Shown here piece by piece: positions 56,900 to 64,000 of a stretch of DNA of 64,000 nucleotides. The stretch lies in NCBI RefSeq assembly GCF_040436405.1, contig NZ_AP031575.1:1182501-1246500 (forward strand), in the 5' to 3' direction. Under the pieces are notes generated by a model. The model ran no database searches, was not told the origin of the DNA, and worked only from the letters and a program-made list of their open reading frames with translations. A program made the position numbers and the translations under genes. The DNA is from Marinomonas sp. THO17. Its GTDB lineage: Bacteria; Pseudomonadota; Gammaproteobacteria; Pseudomonadales; Marinomonadaceae. How positions within the stretch are numbered: the stretch's first letter is position 1; the number at the start of each line of letters is the position of its first letter.

Positions 56900-57396
56900 A
56901 CATTTGGCATCACCATGTGATTACGCAGTATGCCTTCTTGCTTAGCGCCTAAGCGCAATATCGCGTTACGCGATTGAGTGTTTAAATAATCTGTCAGAAA
57001 CTCAACACGGTTCAACGCCAAGACTTCAAAAGCGTGCGTTAACATAAGCAGTTTTGCTTCAGTATTGATGTAGGTTTTTTGAAAACGCTGACCAAGAAAA
57101 GTAAAGCCGATTTCGACCCGCTTATTGGCGAGATTGGCTTTCATAAAGCGAGTTGAGCCAGCAATCTGATTCGTCTTTTCATCAATGGTAACAAAGGTTA
57201 ATCCATCGCCAGATGCATGAGCCATCAAGGCATCATTGATGAAATTGTCAATGTCATTTACCTGCGGCACTATGGTAACAAACAGATTCCATAATTCCCC
57301 ATCACAAATCGCTTCACACAATCCCTCTTTATGAGCTTTCGACAAGGGTTCCAGACGAACATGCTGGCCTTGCAATATCACAGGTTCAATAGTCAT
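56830..57396 (-). CDS. GNAT acetyltransferase with element-derived C-terminus
   Basis: 188 residues. The GNAT fold is seen in PVILQGQHVRLEPLSKAHKE, GLTFVTIDEKTNQIAGSTRF and RVEIGFTFLGQRFQKTYINT. The last 22 codons are in the right end of the MITE-like element: [18 protein letters not shown] differs at two positions in the 22 from the histone-deacetylase-like protein tail at 3401-3469. The native end is probably lost just after MPNV, past the last conserved helices, so activity may be retained. Acceptor unknown. Confidence 0.82.
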   Translation of the reverse strand: MTIEPVILQGQHVRLEPLSKAHKEGLCEAICDGELWNLFVTIVPQVNDIDNFINDALMAHASGDGLTFVTIDEKTNQIAGSTRFMKANLANKRVEIGFTFLGQRFQKTYINTEAKLLMLTHAFEVLALNRVEFLTDYLNTQSRNAILRLGAKQEGILRNHMVMPNVREGTNKSSEHQSYQRNGLSRQE

Positions 57397-57420
57397 GATG
57401 TGCCTCTGTTAAATGAATAC

Positions 57421-57825
57421 TCATGCGCCTAATAAAGGCAGTTTTTTAAGCTTATGATATTTCAATGCCATTAAGATACAGGCTTTTAATTCGGCACTAG
57501 GAATGGCTTGCTCAAGCGGCAAAACCAACTCCCTATTGCCGACAAAATGAAAGTTTGCGCCATATACTTCCTTGTAGGTGGCGATCAACTGGGTGTGACA
57601 GTTCACAAACAGAGACACTTGATTGGGGTACTTACTTTTCCAATCCATTCGAATTGGGCTACCAGATTTCGATGCATAACTTGGCTCCCCCCACTTCAGG
57701 CTTTCCACAATCTCTCCTAGCCCTTCTTCTTCAGCCACTTGAAATATCATTGCCCTGATTTCATTGAGCTTTTGCCTCGCTTTGGGTGGATAAGAGTCAA
57801 ACTTTATTTTGATAGCATTTTCCAT
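57421..57825 (-). CDS. DUF1801 (YdhG/YjbR-like) protein
   Basis: 134 residues. The pattern PPKARQKLNEIRAMIFQVAE, ESLKWGEPSYASKSGSPIRM and NCHTQLIATYKEVYG is the DUF1801 fold. These small proteins have an iron-chaperone/YdhG-like structure; function unknown. It precedes the GNAT gene by 24 bases on the same strand. Confidence 0.82.
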   Translation of the reverse strand: MENAIKIKFDSYPPKARQKLNEIRAMIFQVAEEEGLGEIVESLKWGEPSYASKSGSPIRMDWKSKYPNQVSLFVNCHTQLIATYKEVYGANFHFVGNRELVLPLEQAIPSAELKACILMALKYHKLKKLPLLGA

Positions 57826-58036
57826 ATCGCTTCCTCTCTCAAATTATGCTCATAACGGCTTTAGGTCGCTTATGGATTCATCATAATGACAAGAAACCGG
57901 AAACCAAAACCGCACTACCAATGGCTTGCCGATTCCGTTGCTGTTGTAAAAACTTCAACTGAGTTTTTACAAAAAGAAATCACAAACACATCTATTTTAT
58001 TTAGTATTAAGCATTCTGTTAAAAAAGGCTTTGGCT

Positions 58037-58798
58037 ATGACACGTCTCTTCGTCCACTCTCTAATGCTAATACCGCTATTCTTTTCCGTACAAAGCACGT
58101 ATGCCGCCAATGTCACCTTTACCCTTGAAGATGCTAAACAAGTTGAAGAAAAAAAGATATTAGCCAATTTAAAAGATCGCCAATGGTTTGCCCAAATGTC
58201 GGCTATCATTGACCAACACTTTCATTTTAATGAAGCCGTCAAGATTGTATTTGGTAGCGATGAAGGACCATTATTTGATCCTCAAGACAATAGTATCTTA
58301 ATCCCCTACGCTTTCATTGTCGGAGCAGAATATTACTTTAGAAAAAATGCTTACCAAAAAGAATACGGTGTCGACAGCACAGAAGCGGCGATTCATACCC
58401 TTATCCATACACTTTTCCATGAGCTGGCTCACGCTTATATTCTGGATCAAGACATCGCCATTCTAGGAAAAGAAGAGGATGCAGCGGATAATCTGGCCAC
58501 CTTACTCATATTGGAAAACTTTGATCAAGGCGACTCAATTGCCATCAGCGCTGCCGACATGTTTGCCTTTGAATCCGAAGATGGACCTGAGTATTACGAC
58601 AGTTTGGACTACATTGGCGAGCACAGTTTTGATTTACAACGCTATTTTTCTACCCTCTGTTTGGTCTATGGTGCTAACCCCAAAAAACATCCAGATCTAC
58701 TTAATGAAGTGGATGTTGAAGCCGTGGCCGAAAGGCAGGAATATTGCCAATACTATTTTGAAACCGTGCAGATAAATTGGCATAGGCATTTAAAATAA
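58037..58798 (+). CDS. Exported DUF4344-type zinc metallopeptidase
   Basis: 253 residues from ATG 58037 (a TTG at 58031 is possible). A signal peptide (MTRLFVHSLMLIPLFFSVQSTYAA) is followed by a mature domain containing HELAHAYILDQDIAILGKEE (about 131-150), the HExxH zinc motif with a downstream Glu/Asp for the third ligand (EEDAADNLA). This is the DUF4344 pattern, of unknown substrate. Monocistronic. Confidence 0.85.
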   Translation: MTRLFVHSLMLIPLFFSVQSTYAANVTFTLEDAKQVEEKKILANLKDRQWFAQMSAIIDQHFHFNEAVKIVFGSDEGPLFDPQDNSILIPYAFIVGAEYYFRKNAYQKEYGVDSTEAAIHTLIHTLFHELAHAYILDQDIAILGKEEDAADNLATLLILENFDQGDSIAISAADMFAFESEDGPEYYDSLDYIGEHSFDLQRYFSTLCLVYGANPKKHPDLLNEVDVEAVAERQEYCQYYFETVQINWHRHLK

Positions 58799-58878
58799 AG
58801 CTCAACGCCTGCCAAACTTTTGAGCAAGGTAACGTAACAACCATTAAGCTTTCACTTTACCTTGCTGTGTTGCCTCGC

Positions 58879-59535
58879 TTATCTCAAACTCAGAATCGAC
58901 CAGCCTTTTTGTGTGGCGATTTTTTCCAAAGTCGGATCTGGATCAACCGCCACAGGATAAGTCACTTTTTCTAATAAGGGTAAATCGTTGTGGGAATCAC
59001 TGTAAAAATAGGCGTCTTTCATATCATAGCCATGCTGATCTGCCCACGCCAAAGCGCGCGTGACCTTACCTTCTCTAAAGGTCGGCGTGCCCACCACCTC
59101 GCCAGTAATCTGCCCTTGTTGGATTTCTATATCCACGCCTAACGCATGGGACACACCTAAATAATTGGCAATAGGCGCAACCAAATGCATCCCCGTTGCC
59201 GAGATGATAATCACTTGGTCTTGGTCACTAAGGTGCTTTTGAATCAATGCATTGGCTTTAGGCAAAGCCATTTTTACAATCACCGCGTCAATAAAGCGCT
59301 GAATCAATTCCTGCACTTGCGAAGCGCTTAAGGACATTAAAGGGGACAAGGTGTAACGCATATAATCGGCTAAATCCAAGGTACCTGCATCGTACTCTTC
59401 CATGTAACTATGATTCTTTTGCAAAAAATCTTCGGGTGTCGGTATGCTTGGATCATTGTCTATGTATTCTGAAAAAGCCTGTGCTGTATCTCCAGCAACC
59501 AAGGTATTATCAAGATCAAAAAATGCGAGTGCCAT
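58879..59535 (-). CDS. HAD-IB family phosphatase (SerB-like)
   Basis: 218 residues. HAD motif I FFDLDNTLVAGDT (about residues 5-17), motif II VIIISATG (Ser about 95), Lys in FREGKVTRALAWA and motif IV YSDSHNDLPLLEKV are all present. This is the HAD-IB group that includes phosphoserine phosphatase-like enzymes. It is the last gene of the putative phosphonate transport cluster and may process its product; this is an inference from position only. Confidence 0.9.
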   Translation of the reverse strand: MALAFFDLDNTLVAGDTAQAFSEYIDNDPSIPTPEDFLQKNHSYMEEYDAGTLDLADYMRYTLSPLMSLSASQVQELIQRFIDAVIVKMALPKANALIQKHLSDQDQVIIISATGMHLVAPIANYLGVSHALGVDIEIQQGQITGEVVGTPTFREGKVTRALAWADQHGYDMKDAYFYSDSHNDLPLLEKVTYPVAVDPDPTLEKIATQKGWSILSLR

Positions 59536-59593
59536 TCTGGCTCCTTTACTGTCTAAAAAGTTATGTATAAAAGGTTATGAATAAAGGTTTTCT

Positions 59594-60514
59594 TTAGCCT
59601 AGCGCCACGGCGACTAAGCCAATAAAGGTAATCAATACACCCATGATTTTGGGGCCTCGAAGGGATTCTCCGAAGCCAATAACCGCAAATAAAACGCCCA
59701 ATGGAATACTCAGTTGACGGAACGCCACCACATAACTCACGTTATCAACAAACGCCATGCTTAAAATCACCAATGAATAGGTCCCCAACATCAGCCCTCC
59801 GGTTAACAGAACCGCTTGCCATTGATGACGAAGCAATTGTTGGCATTCCTGTTGTTGTGATCTTGTTCTCAGCACAAACCAGATCATCCAAATCACAGCA
59901 AAAGCACTTTGTAATGTCACATACACCAAAGCGACGTCACTGGCACCAGCCAGCGCTTGTCCGCCATCGTCTTGGAGGTGGCGCATCAAAAAAGTCGCAC
60001 GATTGTCCACTAAGGAATAACCCGCTGTGGCGAACGCCGCCACCAATGCAAATAAGGTGGTTCGATTAGCATAGTTACGCCACGTAAACGCCATAAAGCT
60101 TGGTAAAGGAATCAATAAGCAACCTATCACTATCATGCCCATACCGAGCACAGCTTGCACAGAAATCGCTTGTTGTTGCCCCAATAAGAAACTCGAAATC
60201 CCCACCATAATGAGTGGAGACGATCGGGCGATGGGATAAGCAATGGACATGTCCCCCGCTTTGTAAGCTTCCGCCAAGCCCCACAAATAAAGCGACTGAA
60301 AAAATCCTGTGAGGAATAACAAGAGAATAATCTCGCTATTAAAGGCACGAACCAGTGACCAGTTAAGCGCTACCAAAGGCGAAAATAATACGGCTCCCGC
60401 CACCATAGTAAGAAAAAAGAAAGCCAATGTGGGGCTGGCTTTTTTACCGAAAAAATTCCAGCCCGCATGCATTATGGTGGAAATGAGTACCAATATAATG
60501 GCCGTAAAAGTCAT
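59594..60514 (-). CDS. EamA/DMT-family transporter
   Basis: 306 residues with about ten hydrophobic segments in two EamA repeats (SIAYPIARSSPLIMVGISSFLL; NVSYVVAFRQLSIPLGVLFAV). The motif after the fourth helix and the GWNFFGKKA near the start are family-like. Drug/metabolite transporter; substrate unknown. It is cotranscribed with the ABC permease (12-base gap) and the HAD gene. Confidence 0.88.
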   Translation of the reverse strand: MTFTAIILVLISTIMHAGWNFFGKKASPTLAFFFLTMVAGAVLFSPLVALNWSLVRAFNSEIILLLFLTGFFQSLYLWGLAEAYKAGDMSIAYPIARSSPLIMVGISSFLLGQQQAISVQAVLGMGMIVIGCLLIPLPSFMAFTWRNYANRTTLFALVAAFATAGYSLVDNRATFLMRHLQDDGGQALAGASDVALVYVTLQSAFAVIWMIWFVLRTRSQQQECQQLLRHQWQAVLLTGGLMLGTYSLVILSMAFVDNVSYVVAFRQLSIPLGVLFAVIGFGESLRGPKIMGVLITFIGLVAVALG

Positions 60515-60526
60515 CAGAAAATCATC

Positions 60527-62245
60527 TTACCTGTGACGCCATGTTTGCGTATGTTTCAACAGCACGCTGCCCAAGAACCAATGTAGGATGCGTGCCAACA
60601 TGCAAGTCAACATGATCATCACCGCCATGGCCGCCGCGGGTGCAATGTCCCCAGCGTCATCCATGTTTAACACGGCTACCGACGCTAGACTGGTATTATA
60701 GGAATACAAGAAGACCACAGCGGATACGGTCGTCATAGCATTGACGAAAAGATAACTGGCAATGTCGAGGACCGCAGGCATACAAACTGGCAGAGTGACA
60801 CGCCAAAAGGTCTTTATTTGTGGCACTTTTAACGACGCAGACACCGACTCAAATTCACTGTCTATCTGCTTTAACGCCGTGGTCGCGGTGAGGTGACAAA
60901 CGGTATAAAAGTGACTGATGGTACACACCACCAAAATGGTCATGGTGCCATAGATGCTGTTCAAAGGATTGTCTGGCGCATTAAAAAAGAAAATATACGC
61001 CAAGCCCAACACCAAGCCAGGTACCGCCAGAGGCAAAATAGCGAACAAGTGAAAAAACCATTTGAGCACATGAAATCCAGGTAGTTTGGCCACCAGATAG
61101 GACTGGAAGAAAATAAACCCCGTACCAATCAGTGCAGTAAAGGCGGCCATTTGAATCGAGTTCCAATAGGACTCCCAACCGCCACCGTCCATGAGATCAA
61201 AGTTATAGTTATTTAGCGACAAGGCGAGATTATAAGGCCAAAAGGTCACCAAAGACGCGTATATCGCCATACCAATAATGCTGAGTATCACGCCGGATAC
61301 CAACAACATTAGGATGAGAAAACCCCTGTCTATCCAGACCCGTTGTGGGGCCGTCCAAGGTACCGCTTTAGAGGTCAACAAAGCCGACTGTTTTCTTTGC
61401 AACCAGCGATCAGTAATAAAGGTTAATACCGCAGGCAACAAGAGAATCACACTGACCGTCGCCCCCATTTCAAAATTCTGTTGTCCTATTACCTGTTTAT
61501 AAATGTCCGTTGCCAATACGTTAAATTGCCCACCAATTACTTTGGGTACACCAAAATCGGTAATCACCAAGGTAAAGACAACAAACGCCACACTAATAAT
61601 GCCGTATTTCGCCGCTGGCAAGGTCACGGTAAAGAAGGTTCGCATAGGTGACGCGCCCAGCACTTCTGCCGATTCGTACAAACGCGCATCGGTATTCGCA
61701 AGTGCTGTTAGCATGATCATCAGGGCATGTGGAAAGGTCCAAAAGCAAGAGCCAATCACAATACCAATGGGGCCATAAATGCTTTCGCCCATTAATAATT
61801 CTTTCAAAATCCCCTGATTACCAAACAGATACACCAAGCTGATCGCGGGCAATAAGGAAGGCGCCAAAATCGGCAACACCAAAACTGTCTTAAAGACACC
61901 TTTCAACGGGATACGTGTACGACTGATGCCGTAGGCGGTTAAGAAAGATAAGCTGGTGACAATAATAGTAGACAAAAAAGCGATCAATAAAGAGTTACTG
62001 ATCGAACTGTACAGACTCGGGGTTTCAATAAATTTAGCAAAGTTCGCCAGGCCAACAAAATCCCCAGCTTTGCTCTCCACACTTTTCGACAACAAGGTGT
62101 ATAAAGGCAAGACAACACAGATAAAAAGTGCCAATACACCAATGGCTAAAATGCCACCCAAACTCCATTCGTCGAAGCTACGACGTGACAACCAGCTTGG
62201 CTTAGGGGATGCATGCAAAGTCAAACTTTGGCTGGATTGACTCAT
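60527..62245 (-). CDS. Fused ABC permease, 2-aminoethylphosphonate type
   Basis: 572 residues with two binding-protein-dependent permease domains (about 60-260 and 335-560). EAA loops can be seen in LYESAEVLGASPMRTFFTVTLPAAKYG and EFESVSASLKVPQIKTFWRVTLPVCMP. The sequence style matches the fused TIGR03262-type permeases of putative aminoethylphosphonate transporters. An iron-type fused permease is the main alternative. It overlaps the ATPase gene by 4 bases. Confidence 0.85.
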   Translation of the reverse strand: MSQSSQSLTLHASPKPSWLSRRSFDEWSLGGILAIGVLALFICVVLPLYTLLSKSVESKAGDFVGLANFAKFIETPSLYSSISNSLLIAFLSTIIVTSLSFLTAYGISRTRIPLKGVFKTVLVLPILAPSLLPAISLVYLFGNQGILKELLMGESIYGPIGIVIGSCFWTFPHALMIMLTALANTDARLYESAEVLGASPMRTFFTVTLPAAKYGIISVAFVVFTLVITDFGVPKVIGGQFNVLATDIYKQVIGQQNFEMGATVSVILLLPAVLTFITDRWLQRKQSALLTSKAVPWTAPQRVWIDRGFLILMLLVSGVILSIIGMAIYASLVTFWPYNLALSLNNYNFDLMDGGGWESYWNSIQMAAFTALIGTGFIFFQSYLVAKLPGFHVLKWFFHLFAILPLAVPGLVLGLAYIFFFNAPDNPLNSIYGTMTILVVCTISHFYTVCHLTATTALKQIDSEFESVSASLKVPQIKTFWRVTLPVCMPAVLDIASYLFVNAMTTVSAVVFLYSYNTSLASVAVLNMDDAGDIAPAAAMAVMIMLTCMLARILHWFLGSVLLKHTQTWRHR

Positions 62246-63318
62246 ACCTCACCTCCAAAGATATGCAAACGCTCTTGTGGCAGCTGGCACTGCACCTGTT
62301 GCCCTTGAGTCAGCTGCAAACGAGACATTTCATTCATCGAAATGTCTGCCAAAATGGTTTCTTGATGATCTTTCGGCTGCAATAAAGAACGCACTCTAGA
62401 GCCAAGGAATTCCAGATGAAGCACTTCTGCATGCAATGCGTTCTGATCCTCGTCCCCTGTACTGAAACGCACATCTTCAGGACGAATCGCCAACTGTACT
62501 TGCTCGCCATCGCGCAAATTGCTTGGGGCATCACAATGTAAGGTCAAATTATGAGATTGCATAACCCCTGCACGGGTTACCGTGGCATTGAGGAAATTCA
62601 TCTCGCCAACAAATTCCGCCACAAAAGGGGTTTTGGGCTGAGCATAGACTTCTTGCGGCGAGCCGATTTGTTCAATCACCCCCTGATTCATCACGACAAT
62701 CTTATCGGCCATGGTGAGGGCTTCTTCTTGGTCATGGGTCACCATAATAGTGGTCACGCCCAACTTTTCTTGCAGCTGCTTAATTTCTTGACGCAAATGC
62801 GCCCTTACCCGTGCATCCAAAGCCGAAAGAGGTTCATCCAACAAAAGCAAACCCGGCGAGGTGGCCAAGGCTCTCGCTAACGCCACCCTTTGTTGTTGCC
62901 CGCCAGACAATTGTGCTGGGTATTTCTCTTCACTGCCCGATAAGCCAACAGTGGCTAACAATTCACTGACCTTGCTGCGGCGATCACTGGCACTGACGTT
63001 TTTCGACACCAAGCCATAGGCAATATTATTGGCCACGGTTAAATTGGGAAACAAAGCATAGGATTGGAAAACAATACCAAAATCACGGTGTTTTATGGGG
63101 GTATAGGTAATGTTTTCGCCAGCCTGAAAAATGTCGCCTGATACAGGAGTGTCCAAGCCCGCGATGATTCTTAACAGGCTAGTTTTACCACATCCTGATG
63201 GCCCCAAAAAACACACAAATTCCCCCTCTTGAATGTGAAGAGAAATGTCTTTTAAGGCTTGATGTGAGCCAAATGTCTGATGAATATGTTGCATTTCTAA
63301 ATAGGCTTGGGTCGACAT
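62242..63318 (-). CDS. ABC transporter ATPase, 2-aminoethylphosphonate type
   Basis: 358 residues from ATG 63318 (MSTQAYLEMQHIH). Walker A GPSGCGKTS, signature LSGGQQQRVALARAL, Walker B LLLLDEPLSALD and switch His in MVTHDQEEAL are all intact. A C-terminal TOBE domain (LAIRPEDVRFS) is present. The frame's upstream 24 residues have no support. Substrate assignment comes from the permease and binding protein beside it. Confidence 0.92.
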   Translation of the reverse strand: MSTQAYLEMQHIHQTFGSHQALKDISLHIQEGEFVCFLGPSGCGKTSLLRIIAGLDTPVSGDIFQAGENITYTPIKHRDFGIVFQSYALFPNLTVANNIAYGLVSKNVSASDRRSKVSELLATVGLSGSEEKYPAQLSGGQQQRVALARALATSPGLLLLDEPLSALDARVRAHLRQEIKQLQEKLGVTTIMVTHDQEEALTMADKIVVMNQGVIEQIGSPQEVYAQPKTPFVAEFVGEMNFLNATVTRAGVMQSHNLTLHCDAPSNLRDGEQVQLAIRPEDVRFSTGDEDQNALHAEVLHLEFLGSRVRSLLQPKDHQETILADISMNEMSRLQLTQGQQVQCQLPQERLHIFGGEV

Positions 63319-63416
63319 GAGATCCTCTGCTTTAAATAGTCTGTTTTGTGATGGCCCGTTAATGGCACACTGAACCATGACAAAACCCACTGAAAATGGG
63401 TTAATTAGAAAGCGCA

Positions 63417-63442
63417 GGAAATAGGGCGTATGCCCTATTTCC
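63417..63442 (-). terminator. Intercistronic hairpin between binding-protein and ATPase genes
   Basis: Perfect 11-bp stem GGAAATAGGGC / GCCCTATTTCC with loop GTAT, just after the minus-strand binding-protein gene. A second small stem AACCCA / TGGGTT is at 63384-63402. There is no T-run, so it more likely stabilises the abundant binding-protein mRNA than terminates. Confidence 0.6.
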
Positions 63443-63450
63443 GCATGGGT

Positions 63451-64000
63451 TTATTTGGCTTCACTCTTGTTGTCATAACGCTCTTGCCATTGCGCAAGGA
63501 TCTTAGTGCGGTTATCCGCTGACCATTCAAAATCATTATCGATGATGAGTTCTTCCGCGTTTGCAGGGAAGAATTCAACGGGTTTTGCCACACCTGGCAT
63601 GGCCACTACGGCATAACCTTCGTTGTACATTTCATTCGCCTGTCTCGAAACTGTCCAATCCACTAAGGTTTTCGCCGCCGCCAACTTATCCGTTCCTTTT
63701 ACAATCGCTGTGGCTTCCATATCCCAACCCAATCCTTCGGTTGGAAAAACGATATCCAGTGGTGCGCCCTGTTTCTTAGATTTAGCGGCACGGAAGGCAA
63801 AGGATATACCAATTGGGATTTCACCCGCTGCCGCCAATTTGCATGGCTTAGAACCAGAATGCGTGTAGCGGTTAATGTTTTTATGCAAACCATCCATGTA
63901 TGCCCAGCCCTCTTTTTCGCCAAAGATCTGCAGCCAGCTACTCACGTCTAAGAAGCCCGTACCAGAAGAATTCGGGTTAGGCATGATAATGTGATCTTGA
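63451..64000 (-). CDS. ABC transporter substrate-binding protein, C-terminal part (2-aminoethylphosphonate type)
   Basis: The frame is open through the right edge, with codons reading DHIIMPNPNSSGTGFLDVS; the N-terminus lies outside. The visible about 183 residues include NINRYTHSGSKPCKLAAAGE and PIGISFAFRA, typical of putative aminoethylphosphonate-binding proteins (TIGR03261-like). Periplasmic, feeding the permease and ATPase downstream. It may be an iron-binding relative, but SGSKPC favours phosphonate. Confidence 0.85.
   Translation of the reverse strand, partial: QDHIIMPNPNSSGTGFLDVSSWLQIFGEKEGWAYMDGLHKNINRYTHSGSKPCKLAAAGEIPIGISFAFRAAKSKKQGAPLDIVFPTEGLGWDMEATAIVKGTDKLAAAKTLVDWTVSRQANEMYNEGYAVVAMPGVAKPVEFFPANAEELIIDNDFEWSADNRTKILAQWQERYDNKSEAK

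Overview
The window looks like the chromosome of a marine gammaproteobacterium of the Oceanospirillales, most like Marinomonas. The basis is moderate GC content, gammaproteobacterial gene orders (miaB-phoH-ybeY-corC-lnt followed by leuS-lptE-holA; pqiABC; a ppd/ygdB-type minor pseudopilin operon) and protein sequences that resemble those of Marinomonas and relatives. The genus is an inference from remembered families, not from a search. I saw no rRNA, tRNA, CRISPR array, prophage or transposase gene.

Layout. 1-5.7 kb: the tail of a lipase, an NAD(P)-binding protein, a P-loop kinase, a MerR regulator with a carboxymuconolactone-decarboxylase-like target, a histone-deacetylase-like hydrolase and an Hpt/degenerate HD-GYP signalling protein. 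5.8-8.2 kb: an EVE-domain protein, a double OmpA-domain protein and a small beta-barrel-like protein. 8.4-18.5 kb: a core housekeeping block for tRNA and rRNA maturation, lipoprotein acylation, leucyl-tRNA synthesis, LPS assembly and DNA polymerase III delta. 18.6-29.1 kb: metabolic and transport genes (2OG oxygenase-like protein, flavin reductase, dapA, oxaloacetate decarboxylase, CPA1 antiporter, homocysteine S-methyltransferase) and an unusual cNMP-binding/acyltransferase/SGNH fusion. 29.2-38.7 kb: pqiABC, rluF and small enzymes including a ygeA racemase. 39.3-43.2 kb: an AT-rich segment with a BLUF blue-light sensor next to a chemoreceptor, four 57-58 bp tandem repeats and a porin. 43.3-52.8 kb: nadE, four minor pseudopilins, pabB, a CoA pyrophosphatase, a truncated LysR and a dGTPase. 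53-58.8 kb: small accessory genes (AraC/LysE pair, GST, acetyltransferases, VOC, a metallopeptidase). 58.9-64 kb: an aminoethylphosphonate-type ABC transporter operon with a HAD phosphatase and an EamA transporter, running off the right edge.

The most striking structure not explained by genes is a dispersed family of palindromic, MITE-like elements. They have GGGAAGGT terminal inverted repeats beside TA dinucleotides. There are three two-ended copies (about 3.1-3.5, 27.9-28.1 and 56.6-56.9 kb) and two one-ended remnants (about 1.14 and 35.6 kb). Two copies lie at the 3' ends of unrelated genes (histone deacetylase-like and GNAT), and in the same frame give both proteins nearly the same 22-residue C-terminus. 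Other items worth attention are the BLUF-chemoreceptor pair, the cNMP/acyltransferase/SGNH fusion, a textbook 19-bp-spacer MerR promoter, and a leucyl-tRNA synthetase that lacks the leucine-specific insertion.
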